64,000 nucleotides of DNA from Paraphysomonas bandaiensis. Lineage: Eukaryota; Chrysophyceae. The number at the start of each line of letters is the position of its first letter. Position 1 is the stretch's first letter. The position numbers were made by a program, and so were the translations under genes. Positions 25,501 through 37,849 of this stretch are shown here, piece by piece. Location of the stretch: positions 1-64,000 of the forward strand of contig CBFFRP010000421.1 of assembly GCA_965644295.1 (NCBI GenBank), read 5' to 3'. Below the pieces are notes generated by a model. The model had not been told where the DNA came from and made no database searches. It saw only the letters and a program-made list of their open reading frames with translations.

Positions 25501-28500
25501 AGTATTGGACTTACTTTCTTCAATAGCAGCTCTTCTTGTTTTAACTGTCGGTAAATCCGTGGATTCAGGAACCAAGAGAGAAAGAAGGTTCGGTAAAATT
25601 TCAGAGAAAATTTTTGGTAAAACTACAACGCTTGTGGCTACATCTCCTGCCTGCAAACTGATACCAACAATACTACGAACAACATACATGTGCTGCTCTG
25701 AGTACTCGGATAGATTGTCTACCTTACGACTGCACAGAAGCGATGCTTTTTTCTTTCCGTGGCTTGATATCCCCTCGTCCATCACGCCATGAACGAGGGC
25801 ATCTTCAATTTGGGAGAGTCGCTCTTCGGCCTCCTCCCCATCAGTTCCTACACCGAAACCTACCACTGCTAGTCGAGGCACACCAACTAGGCATAATAAA
25901 GCAGGCAGAATATATCGCACAGAAAGCCCAGGACCAATGGCATCAGGAGAGGCAAGGTTTAAAATTGCGATCACAGATGCTTGCTGGACTAGAAGAAGAT
26001 CAGGCATTGGGGACATGTGCAACCAATCTGTTCGAACATCATTATGGCATCCGCCATGAGCCCATAAAGGGGCAACATCGCCTGCCGCAGTTGAGACAAA
26101 TGGTGCAGAGGAGCGGGAAACGCTTTGTAATGTTCCACTTACAAGATATGTCGTGAGTAGAGGCAAAAACTGTCGCAGAAAGCAACGAGGACCAGCCCGA
26201 AATATAATCACACGCCACAGAGTGGAGAGGAGAAGGGTGCGCAGCAAGACAGCGGAGCGCAACTTATTGAGAAACTTCACTACTCTCGGGACAATGATTT
26301 TCTCCGTGCCATCAACACCCAAGCGCTCACCAAGAACATCTACCAGGGTCGCGTACTCCAACACAAGCGGAGATTCATTAGATTGATGCTCACCATTGGA
26401 GCCACATTTGGCGTCACCATCCTCTCTAAATGGAAAAGGGTCTACAAACACCGCAAGGATATGCGGTAGCGCTAAACTCAACCCTTCTAGGGGCATTACA
26501 GAAATGTCATATATATTGTCAGTCACTTCCTTCAGTCGTGACAAACTATCCGGAGCGACCTTTAATCTACCAATAAAATTGTATACAGACTCAAAGTATG
26601 ATGGGAACACGTGAAAACAGAAATCCTCCAGGAGCTCTTTCCTCTGTCTCGAGTACGACGTATCAAAGAACCGGTCATTACTGGGCTTGAAGAGTAAGAC
26701 ACCATCCTTCCGCATACCAGACCAATCTGAGCCATACTGATCATCCATGTCTTGCGCATGCATATGGGCGGGTTGATCGTAGTCTGATGCACAGCAAGTA
26801 CCAAGAAGCTCTGCGGCTGTGGGACGGTGCGATGGGCACGGACTGAGTAGCAGATAAATAACGCGGAGTAAACTCAGGGGAACGGGACTGTTGTCCGCCA
26901 TACAAGATCGCAAAATTCCATGCAAATCACTCTGACTTACATTCTCTGCTTGCACTTGACTAAAAATGGGACTTCCCGTTAGCACTTCAGCAATAACACA
27001 GCCGATGGAAAACATGTCCTGAGACTGGAGCAGACGAACACAATCTTCAATATCGCACTCATCATTTTCATCTGCAGCATACAATCGGTTAAACCGATTA
27101 TCTCGAGCATCACCACATGCAAATACATTCTCCAACTGAGCACAGAAATCTGGATCCCAAGCACCCGAATCACACCCAGTAAAATTTTCATTATGTTCGC
27201 CTAGAGAATGTCGGGGGGGCAAGCTATACACTGGCTCTAAGAATGAACCATAACGGGCAGAGAATTTCATCGCCTCCACGGAGTCCCATTCACTATGAGT
27301 TTGGGGCATGCGGAATCCTTTAGCATAGTTGAGAAGAGTGAGTGTTTCGTCGTCTTGTCCACGGGAAAGGTACTTCCTCTCTTCGGTCACAGTGTGTCCA
27401 GATGCAGACATAGGCCCACTATCACAATCGGGCGCAGCGGTAACTATTACACTCCCAGATTCAAAATGGTCCAGGTCGAGCATCGCCTGCAAGCTAGAAT
27501 CATAAGCACTAAACTTGCCGGTTCCAGAACCCCTGGATTTTGGCGAAATCTGTTTCTTAGGATGAGGTCGGTCGAACAAAATCACAAAACCAGGGTGCTT
27601 GTCAAGGTTCGGGGAATCTCCAATCTTTTCCTGTGCACTCAAGGTATGTCGCAACGGAACGTTGAGGTTGGCAATAGCTTTGTCACCAATCAGGAGGTGC
27701 CCAAATGTGAGGTCGATCCAGTGGTGCAAGTCACGAGATACCTCATCACTTTCCAGTACTGAACGGTGATAGCTGATGAACTCGGCAGCTGTTTCAGTGA
27801 ACGGTGGGGTTTCCAAATCAGCCAGTGCCTTGTCCTTATGAATAGATTCAAACACGGAAACGTCGGTAAAGAATTCTGGGATACACTCATCTGGAGTCCA
27901 GTCGTACATTCGTCCCATAGAATGTGGATAATGCTCTGCTACGAAATCGTTTCTTACGATTCTTTGTAGCACTTGAAGTGGAGTGCATCTCGCCATGTAT
28001 ATATAGTACGTGAGCTCGGAGAGTGTTTCAGGGATATGGTGCGGGGGGTCAGAGTGCCGAAAAGTAGTGTGAAGCTGTGGGTCGCCCTTACTCAAGCGAA
28101 ATTTCGATTTGGTAAGGTCTCTTAGATGAAGAAAGTTTGGGTTGTCTCTTCCAGAAAATGCACCGGAGCAGTCCACGTATTTGGCAGAAAAATCCGTCAC
28201 CCATGGCAGTACAGGGTGGTATAGTGGGTCCACCATACTACGACCTGCAGCTTGATTGATTGCCAATAGATACTCCATATTTGAAATTTTCCCCGTAACC
28301 CATTTGTACGTAATAGGTTCATCGTGACCAATTGGACGGTCCACATGTCTCTCCCCAAGAAGAATGCGCCGCCTTATCGCATCTAAACGAATCTTCCTGG
28401 CCCTCTGGGGGGATTTCTTATCCACAGATGGTAGGCAGTCCGCGTCATTGCAATCCAATATTTCATCACGTTGTACTCTTCTTTCCTCCTCCTGAGCCCT

Positions 28501-29324
28501 CTGTGTCTCCAGTTGACTGACACATTCGGCGGCCAGAGCCATGCGTCCCGAGAAATGTGCCGGGAGCGTTACCCACATGTCGTCATCCAACATAATACCT
28601 TCAGGCCGAAGTGGGTCCAGGCAGAGTCCTTGCGAGTGCACATACCCCGCTACCTGAAGCAGCTGATAAATAATAAACCTTAAGCGTAGATCTTTGGAGC
28701 CATGTCCAGCACCACGACCCAAAGATGGAGAGGACATAGAGGTCTTGGCGTGAAATCGAGACAGCGATAACAGCGAGTGCTTCGAATACTCTTGCACAAC
28801 AATAATTTCATTGCCAGACTCGATGTACTCGCATATGGCCGCAATACCGGGGTGTACTGACGTAGAATATGCTCTGGGTTGAAGATACAGCGGCATGCAA
28901 CTAACCCCAGAATTCACTAGATTGTGGCGAGACACATCAGTAAACAACGTCGAAACTATGTGCTGAATTACCTGCAACACAATAAAGTCATATAACAGAG
29001 CATATCAATACAATATAATATAATTACATTCTGTGGCTTATCGTGAGGGAGGAAATAGAGGTCGTGTAAGGATCTCTTCTCATCGCTACTCATCTGAAGG
29101 TTCTTCACATCACATGTCGGCAATACTTTACATATCACATCCTCAATAACAGCTGTATCGGCATCAATCTCTTTCCCTTCCTCTAGCATACATCTCACAG
29201 TAGAACCATAGCTTCCACTAGAGAAACACGGGAAAGCGCATCGAATATTCAGCACATTACGTAACACTTCTCGTAACTCAGATTCAAGAAATGGACAGTC
29301 AACTATAACCACCTTGCTTGTCAT
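22564..29324 (-). CDS. WDR81: WDR81-like BEACH and WD40 protein
   Basis: Exons in transcription order: 29324-29028, 28971-23149, 23095-22778, 22728-22564, all in phase 0, giving about 2200 residues. WDR81 works with WDR91 on endosomes to restrain PI3-kinase signalling and support endosome maturation and aggrephagy. The N-terminal third has a BEACH domain with the signature VLESDEVSRDLHHWIDLTFG, close to the WDR81 version. A divergent kinase-like module follows (DMFSIGCVIAEVLTGSPIF, then a Pro-Ser-His-Arg-Pro-Thr phrase). The long middle is helical and then disordered, Ser/Asp/Arg-rich. The C terminus is a WD40 propeller (GGSKEGTIKLWSLNSHP, GAVYVWDIETN, SAGSVWVLDRRTG), whose final blade is encoded by the last two small exons. 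It is head to head with the VPS37-like gene across a CATA array. Confidence 0.88.
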
Positions 29325-29462
29325 GAGAGCTCTATGGGTGGAATGAGAGACAGAGCATTAGTACAAAGGAATACAAGTAGAGGGTGGGAGGTAGAGTGGA
29401 GATACCCTGCGGATCCTAACGAAGCATTTAAAGACTACACAAACCTCATACGTCTATATAAC

Positions 29463-29964
29463 CATACATACATACATACATACATACATACATACATACA
29501 TACATACATACATACATACATACATACATACATACATACATACATACATACATACATACATACATACATACATACATACATACATACATACATACATACA
29601 TACATACATACATACATACATACATACATACATACATACATACATACATACATACATACATACATACATACATACATACATACATACATACATACATACA
29701 TACATACATACATACATACATACATACATACATACATACATACATACATACATACATACATACATACATACATACATACATACATACATACATACATACA
29801 TACATACATACATACATACATACATACATACATACATACATACATACATACATACATACATACATACATACATACATACATACATACATACATACATACA
29901 TACATACATACATACATACATACATACATACATACATACATACATACATACATACATACATACA
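29463..29964 (+). repeat. (CATA)n tetranucleotide array, ~500 bp
   Basis: This is a pure CATA repeat between the start codons of the WDR81-like gene (29324, minus) and the VPS37-like gene (30082, plus). A motif GTATGTACCTGTAG follows at 30006-30019. Its reverse complement resembles the CAGGTACATAC units next to the array at 60.1 kb. Confidence 0.98.
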
Positions 29965-30081
29965 GATACTGTAGTGTAGATGTAGCTATGTGATAGGTGT
30001 GTATATGTATGTACCTGTAGGACACTTCTCCTAGTCTACACTATCATTCCCAATGAAGTGATATCATTCGAACTAAACAGT

Positions 30082-32087
30082 ATGTTTTGGTTTCGAAGTA
30101 GTAGTAGAGATGAGCCTTCTAAGGAGAAGAATGTAAAGGATTTCTGTGCAGCATTCCCATCAGCTCGTCGCCCTAATAACGATGATAACATATTCGAGCT
30201 CATGTTTGAGGTCGACCGGAAGTATAACACACTCAGAATATTTCTTCCGAATGATTTCCCAGCTAATAAACCTGGTAATAACTTCTTCTCTTGACTCCTA
30301 TAGATATCATTTGATGTATGTGGTTATAGTGCTGCAAATACTTGGACCTGTTGTTCATCCTTGGCTTGATCAGTACAAGAGAGTGGCGGGGTGTGATAAG
30401 GTTATCTTTATGTTGTTCATAATGGCATTTTCCATTAATTGGAATTTATTTGCAGTTAACTTATTGGACCAAGAATTCCTCCCTGACAGATGTCGTGCAA
30501 GACACCTTGGGAGCGGTACGTAGACTTGTTAATATGGTATATGTGGTATATAGGTCTATGGTAGTACGCGTGATACCGCAACGATTCATAGTTACATACG
30601 TTCTCATTACTTTTTCATTGCAGTTGCGCAGTGGACAGACTCTACAAGGCCCAGTGCGCAACACGTTTACTGCACAACCTAGTCACCCTCAGCCCAGCGG
30701 GCATCAGCAGAACACTGGGAATCAGGTACCAGCGGGACGGCAGTCAAGCAGTTATCAGTATCCACCGAGCAATCAATCAACCGTATATCATCAGCCTAAT
30801 ATTGCCAGCATACCCCGAGGTGTACCTCAAAGTTCACCCTTGACAGTTGACGATATCCGCATGCGTGCTCCGTCATCAAGTGGGGCAGGGCTGCAGACGT
30901 ATTATGGAAGCAACGTGAACGTTGGGCAAAGATCAATGAATCGCCAAGAAGAGGCAGCGGCCTATGAACACGGAACCAACCCACCAACACGCACTCGATC
31001 ACAGAGCGACGAGGTGTGCTGCATGATTATATTTTCTATGATTATAAGATGGACGATATAAGTATCAAACCTTTGAGAAGCCCGTATATCTGTGTGTAGT
31101 AGTTGTGACTCGTACATATTATGTTATTACACAGAGCTGAATCTTATATTATATATAATGCATACAGAAGCTTCATATCCCTCTTCCACCTATTCCTACT
31201 AGTTTCCCAGAGCTGAAAGACCTGACTGTCACCCAGCTGGAGAGACTTCGATCTGATGACAGCGCTATTAAGGTGTGCACTGTGTTCGGTTGATGTATGC
31301 GTTACCTATCATTTGAAATTTCCAACGTAATGTAGCAAATTATTGATAATGCTTGTATGCACTATTCACCTTACTGATGTGCAACAGTCGCACATCGGGT
31401 CTCTTGAGTGTGTGGAGAGTCTGCGAACAATGCGAGACCAGATCAGACAGTCAAATCTCAACGATGCTATGGAGTACCTATCAAAGGTGAAATATATATG
31501 TTTATTAATTTGTGCATGACCAAGACTTTTATTTGATTGTAATTTCTTGTAACTGTATATATCTTGATATTTATTACTTAGGAGGATGACTTACGGGAGG
31601 CTGCTGAGGATGCCAGAAACATTCAAAATGAGCTTCGTCAATTTGCAAACGAAGTATTATTTTCACCATTCATATTTTATTATGATTCTTTCTCTTTGTG
31701 TATTAGTATAAAAAGAAGCTGGCTATAGCTGGTAGCAAGTATTCAATGAATAAATCAGTGGTTATGCCTAAGGTATAGTTTTCGATTTCATGAAATTGCA
31801 TTTGTCTTGCACCGATTGTCGAAGCGATAGTGTTTATTTTAAATTCATATAAAACAACTAATATGCATATTTTCAGCTGCGGGAACAAACGGAGACCCTT
31901 GACGCGTCCTCAGAGCAGTTGGCCCAGAAATTCGTGAATGGAGAAATGGATATGAATGCTTTTTTGCAGGTAATTCGCTCATATGCTTTGGGAGACATGT
32001 TGTCTTACTCTGTGCGTACCATAGGGGTACATTTCTGAGAGAACGGAATATCATTCCTTGTGTATAAAACTTTCTAGGGTTGGCTAG
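30082..32087 (+). CDS. VPS37A: VPS37-like ESCRT-I subunit (UEV plus Mod(r))
   Basis: Ten exons (30082-30274, 30330-30400, 30456-30515, 30624-31013, 31168-31272, 31388-31486, 31582-31653, 31707-31772, 31877-31969, 32025-32087) join to about 403 residues, similar to human VPS37A. VPS37 is part of ESCRT-I, which sorts ubiquitinated cargo into multivesicular endosomes. The N terminus resembles the UEV-like domain of VPS37A (KYNTLRIFLPNDFPANKP, then GPVVHPWLDQ). A Pro/Gln/Ser-rich linker is encoded by exon 4. The C terminus is the Mod(r) coiled-coil domain: FPELKDLTVTQLERLRSDD, acidic heptads, KFVNGEMDMNAFLQ, then GYISERTEYH. The ATG at 30082 is preferred. An upstream ATG at 30053 gives only a two-codon ORF. 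Confidence 0.88.
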
Positions 32088-32503
32088 GCTATGAAACTGT
32101 ATTGCCACCCATTGCTTGTAGCTATCTCCGTTGTTCAAACCACATGCATGGCACAATTAACTTACTGCGAAACGAGTTGTGTCACTTGTTTTGGTATATT
32201 GAGTGTGGCTTGAAAACTGTATTGCTGGCCTTCTGATTGTGTGGTTAATTTAACGTATTAGTTTTTAATATTACTACTTGTGTTTGATCGTTACACTCCG
32301 ATGCTGTCAAAGTAACAGGCTTGCGTAACAATTAATTGGATTGCCAATTAAATTAATTGGTTTTAAAAGAGATAATTTCAATTATTACAGTAGTAGTAAA
32401 TGTTGCCAATACAGCAATGGTTACGTACATTCTCATGAGAGTACACAAAGAAAATCACAACAAACGTATTTTCTATTGGTTATTCATTATTCACGCTCGG
32501 AAG
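32088..32503. other. Intergenic with a solo hAT-type terminus
   Basis: CAGGCTTGCGTAAC at 32316 is identical to the left end of the MITE at 32512, but no matching right end with its own duplication was found. It is probably a truncated copy. The AT-rich ATTAATTGG repeats around it belong to the same family. Confidence 0.5.
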
Positions 32504-32511
32504 TCGGAAGG

Positions 32512-32634
32512 CAGGCTTGCGTAACCATTAATGGCCATTAATGGCGACGCATTGCTTCCCCCATTTTTATGGCCATTAATTTTAAAAATCCCACCATTTT
32601 TATGGCCGTTACCATTAATGGTTACGCAAGCCTA
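32512..32634 (+). mobile_element. Intact hAT-type MITE, 123 bp
   Basis: The terminal inverted repeats pair at the 22-nt level (AGGCTTGCGTAACCATTAAT at the left, its complement at the right), and the outermost base is C/T (YAGG-type ends as in hAT elements). The flanks TCGGAAGG at 32504-32511 and TCGGAAGG at 32635-32642 are a perfect 8-bp target-site duplication, the hallmark of hAT insertion. There is no coding capacity; the interior is ATTAATGG/TTTTTATGG-rich. Confidence 0.88.
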
Positions 32635-32705
32635 TCGGAAGGTACATTAATTATAAAATGAAAATTCATTCAATTAATATACGCCTTTGTATAAGTATTG
32701 AAGTA

Positions 32706-32757
32706 GTGAGACGCTATCTAACAATAGTATTGCAATATGTTGCTCCCTAGTCCTCGT
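32706..32757 (-). repeat. Fragment of hAT remnant terminus
   Basis: GTGAGACGCTATCTAACAAT and TAGTATTGCAATATGTTGCT read here match, in reverse complement, the left end of the element at 43747 (GCAATACTATTGTTAGCTTC). It is an isolated terminal fragment of the same repeat family. Confidence 0.55.
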
Positions 32758-32908
32758 GATATTTCTGTACATCGCGGAACACTTATCTACAAATATTAGA
32801 GACGCGTGACGCGTCCCAAAATTTCATGGAAATTATTTATTTCAACTTGTATTATTACGTGAACTACATTGATATTAACATCTAACCACAAAAAGCTGTA
32901 CATGTTCT

Positions 32909-35900
32909 CTAATTAGTCCTTTTAATACCACAAAGCACCCTATTTCGAAGTTCCAACCTAACGGACTTCACGGGGGCGCAGCCAGTATTTGTAGAGGTGT
33001 ACTCGAAACATACCCAACCGAACCGTCTAGGACCACCGTCTCCATTATTTTCCTCATCACTAAGAGTCCAGTTAACAGGGAGTGTCCACCCAGGCACTTC
33101 ACCATCATACTTCGACCACCTATACTCTTCCCTAACCCAATTCTCACCGGGTTCTTCCATTGCCAAAATGATCATGATCTTACAGCACTCTCTATGGTCC
33201 CACCTGCGAAGATCAAGCCTGTAGTATCTATCTGGGTAAAGCGGATCTATGATGTTGAGAATGCCCAGGCGATGGAAAATCTCATTCACCTCATCCTGGT
33301 TAAATATATCCAATACACGAATGCCATTTTTGTCGTAGTCGACAATTCGAGAAAACATCGATACGAAGGCTTGAACTCGCAGATAATTGTCGGACGGGAA
33401 ACAGAGCAATATATTTATTACTTGTTCCACCGATAGGTAGAGAATAGGTAGTGCCAATTGGAGCTCCAAAAGGCGACTATATGCCAAGGGATATATGGGA
33501 TGAAATTTTGTGACACTAGGCTTCGTCTGACAGTCTCGCAGACTTTCAGGAGTCGTCGGTCTCTTGGATGGATCATACTCCATGCGGCTGGCATCGCGCT
33601 GTCTTTCTTCAGGATAAATAGAGTGGTAATGGTGGCACGAGTCGATATACTCGATGTGGTGCTCCTTTAAGTGAGCCAGTGTTAGTGACGGGTGCACCAT
33701 TTGGTCCAAAGGCGTATTTTTCAACCACTCCGTATCGCTATACTTTTCCATGATAGTTTCCAGATTCAACACATCTTTTAGTGCAAGAAATCTTTTATCT
33801 GACAGTGGCCATATTCCCTGCTTGGGACGGACAGTGGACACATAATCGCACCGAAGCTTTCCAGTTGAAGGACAGGAGGCAAACCAGTGTGCAGTCAGTG
33901 AAAGCGGAGTACCACTAAGCGACTCATTGCGGAAATTAGAATAATTCCCTCGTTGTGAGGTGTCTACTCCCTGCTTGCGCATATACTTGACCTCTTCTGC
34001 CCACACAGCAGATAAGCTTCGCCCTTCAACCTTCTTCTGTTTGTATCGGAAATCAAAAAAGAAGTGACCAGTTGGAAGACCCATGAACACGTTATATATC
34101 TGTCCCATAAGTACTCGCAAAGCAAACTTTCCTTCGTGATTGACGACTGAATCCACAAATCTATGACACTGTTCTGAAGTGACAAGCTGAGGCAAAACAC
34201 GTGAAAGCACATGGAGATGGGAATTGTCATGTTTGCCCATTTCTTCAAATAACATCAATGCCTGCTGGGCACTCATGAAGTAATAGGGTGAAGTTGTTGC
34301 CTGCTCGAATATGACCTCTCGCTGCTCCATCGTAGGGGCGTCATGAATGGCCTTGATAACACTATGAATACCCTCATCATGACTTACATCGTATATCGAC
34401 GCCTGCTCGCACTGGTAAAACACTTCAACAACTAATTCCCCAGACACAGGAATGCTCCATGGCTTCTTTGTGCTAGCATCCACAAGCTCACCACGGGGTA
34501 CATCGGTGCGGCAAAATTCATTGACCATAATCATTGCGAACTCCCTGCTGTCTATTGCTCCCGATTTATTCACATCGTAATCTCTAATTAATTTTCTACC
34601 ATACTTCCGATCAAATTCTACCCCCAAACTCAAAATTGCAGCTAAAAATTCATCAACATCCATCTCGGCGTTGTTATCAGCATCATTAAGTTGAAATATG
34701 GCATAGAATATTTGATACATCATGCCGCCAATGTAATCCTCCTTAAATTCAGCTACATCTGTCGCAAGATTTAGCTTCTGTTCGGCAATTTCATAGAGCT
34801 TATCAATTACTATAGGATACAACTCATCGTCAGGAAAAAGGTCAAAAAATTCTAAAATATTCCTCAGGATATCAGGCGCTGATGCAGCTGCAGTTTTATT
34901 ATTTTTCTGATCAAGAATTATTTTGGCCAACTTGACTAGTTGTTGTCTAATATTTCGCCGTGACGACTCCGTTTTGGCACCCTGTCGAACAAGTTTTATA
35001 GAGTTCACAGTACGTGTATTCTCCGCGATATGTTCCAGTCTAACTAGAGTACATCCGGCTCTATAGTTCGCAAGATACATACATTCCTCGGCAACCATCT
35101 GACCGTATGGTTCACTGAGGTCAACTCTATAAAACCCAGATGGATTAGCAGCATTGAATACATCGGGGCATTCCATCGTACAGTCACAGTTCTTAAACGA
35201 CACACTCAAGACGCGGCTCTCCCCACTGGCACGCTGTACTGCTGCAACTAGTGCCTGTGCGCCCACAGCTCCCAATACATTTCCGTCCACGACAAGTGTA
35301 TCTAAACATTCATTCTGAATGAGAGCATTGGCCAGCACTGTTGCTGCGCGGGGATTTACTGAGTTGTACGACAAATCCAGATACCTTAAGCTATTGTTCA
35401 CTTTAAGAGCTTGACCAAGGTATTGGGTGGGGAGGTCTCCAAAGGCATTGTAGGCCACTTTCAATACTGTGAGTGTGTTGTTTATCGTAAGTGACTCCGC
35501 AAAAGTAATCGCGCTATCAAGTCGTATAAAATTCCAGCGCACATCTAATTCAGTTATCGTCGTATTTCCCACAAGCATTTCTCCAAGCGCTTCTCCTCCA
35601 GTAGTAAGATCCGGATCCACAACGTTCATCAACTCAGCCGCCCCGATCATGTTATTGGTCAGAGAAAGTGTGGTGATAGAAAAGTTATCCATGATTGCCT
35701 TGGCAAGATTACAACATTCTCCATCATCCACATCCGCACCTACAGATAAATATTACAACGCACAGCCCTAGTATACATCAATCGTAACATCACAAATTGT
35801 ATACGTCACATATAAATAGCATTACATATAACCGTACCGTTGAGAACTAAAGTTTTGAGTCGACACCGGCTATTCCGTAAATAGTCCATGATAACTGCTG

Positions 35901-37316
35901 ATGATTCGTCGATCTTGTTGTACGATAAATCTAGATGTGTCTGATCCATGACACGTAAGTAAAAAATAAAATCACGAAATACCACCCACCAGAGTGATCA
36001 TCTTATCTAACTTCAGTGCGAAAGGCATGAGTGATACATCTGTCACATAGTGTAAGAGGTAAATCTAGAAACCAACTGCACTATTACCAGTAAGTCTATT
36101 ATCGCTTAAGTCGATTGTCTCTACAGTGGGAAGATCCTCGATCACCTAACAGGGTGTATATTTTAAAAATAAATTTATAAAAAATATATATACGTCACCT
36201 CTATTACGGGAAGAATTTTCTTATCTCCAAGACCCTTGTGACCTAGAAATATTCCCTTCGGGTTCTGTGTTTCGAAACAGTATGTAACACAAGTGGGAAA
36301 AGTGAGAGAAAATGTACCGTTTCTTTTCGAAGCAATAGTGGCATTGGAGTGAGATTTTCCTTCGTCACTCGCCGGAGGTACATCGCACGAGGGGACTTCT
36401 TTTCTTCTGGTAAGTCTTCATCATTCATATACATGTCCAGATTCCTACAGTCCTCCATAAATCCAATAAGCACGTATTCGTTCAAACCCTACCTCCTTGC
36501 AATTTTATACTGCCGGTAAAACTCGGATTTGGATATATCACCAAAGTATTTATCCCAGTGTTTAATACCCATACGTGGGTTTAACATGTCGTATCGAACT
36601 GCGGATATGACTTCCTTTCCACAGTCCTTCAAAGAAATACTTTTCTTCAAAATAGACCTCTTACGAACACCTTTGGCCGCATCCATGGCTTGTTCTTGAG
36701 CTTTGTTTACAGTTCGCTGAATCTTAGCTCGTTGTAAAACACGCGGCAGCGGACCAGGAATACGCGTGTGTTCAATTTTCTTTACCTCAGAGGGTGGTTT
36801 TTTAGGCAAGACTTTCTTTTTAACCGAAGGTGGTTCTGGTTTGAGTTTCCTAATGGTCGTACTGTGTTTAGAAATTTTCTTCGGAGGTTTTAGTATCTTC
36901 GGTGTTTTACTGACAACTTTCATTAAATCTTTCTCGGAATTATACTGATAACCCATTCCAAGTAAACTGCTTCTACGAACTTTATTGGCAGTAGATCTCC
37001 GTCGATTTTTACTCTCGTCAATTTGTTCAGTGTGGTAGTCACTGTCTTTGTCCGAATCAGAACCCTTTTCCTCATCGTCCTTATCAATATCATCAAATAC
37101 TGATTTATATTTCGGTAAAGCAGGTATCGAATCAGAGCCCCATATATCTCCTGATCGCCCGTGAAATATGGGCACAGAGGCAGAGAAATCCGTTAAGCTT
37201 ATATGAGGTTTACTTGTTAATAAGCTTGGCAGTGTGATGCATGTTGACATACTTGACTCTGTATCTAATGGATGGTGTTTTCCCTGTATATCACTACGAC
37301 TCATAGTAGAGCTCAT
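32909..37316 (-). CDS. Leucine-rich repeat and EF-hand protein, uncharacterised
   Basis: Exons in transcription order: 37316-36493, 36444-36318, 36264-36199, 36145-36088, 36039-35990, 35940-35838, 35739-32909; about 1352 residues. The first ~275 residues are basic and low complexity. Then RNI-type leucine-rich repeats run over several tiny exons (TVETIDLSDNRL, THLDLSYNKI, LRYLDLSYNSVN, TLVVDGNVLGAVGAQAL). Two EF-hand loops follow (DADNNAEMDVDEF and DVNKSGAIDSREF), predicting calcium binding. The last ~450 residues are rich in Tyr, Asp and Trp with no family I can name. The first intron (36445-36492, 48 bp) is a multiple of three and removes an in-frame TAG. It is divergent with the glycosyltransferase gene at 37850. 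The function is unknown; a calcium-responsive scaffold is a guess. Confidence 0.8.
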
Positions 37317-37849
37317 GTTTGAGAGCTATACGGGCCTATGGGTAGTGTAGTGGTGATGGGAATAGGGTTAGAGTATGAAGGTAGATGGGGGATAGAGCAT
37401 ATCGTGTACTGTGTTTTCAATTTAATGCAGTGAGTGTTAATGTATGGAACTATGCGTATATTATCATATGTATGGAACTCTAGGCAGATATATACATACA
37501 TTAACTGCTGCATGATGATCTCATATGGAAGTTCTCGTAAGAACACGCCTACGGCTTATTCCATACATAAGCACCTCTCTATGTGTATATATGTACAGAC
37601 CGTTTCTTTCCATAGAATACTGGAATACAATGAAATACAGTGGAAGGTGGAATACAGGTATGGTTTACAGCAGTGTCCAAGTACACACATACGGCATACA
37701 GACTATACGGCATAGCATACACTCACAGCACCTGCAGCTGTACCATACTACAGTGTACTGTAGTATATGTACTGCAGTACAGCAGTGTCCCATTAACAGT
37801 CTCATAGCAGCCATATATAGACAGCATGCCTCCTTGTATACCATACACC
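37317..37849. promoter_or_regulatory. Shared upstream region of LRR/EF-hand (-) and glycosyltransferase (+) genes
   Basis: This 530-bp divergent region holds a short TATATACATACATT at 37490-37503. It also has two small palindromes, ACTACAGT-GT-ACTGTAGT (37747-37764) and GTACTGCAGTAC (37769-37780), 70-105 bp before the plus-strand ATG. No long array is present. Confidence 0.35.
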
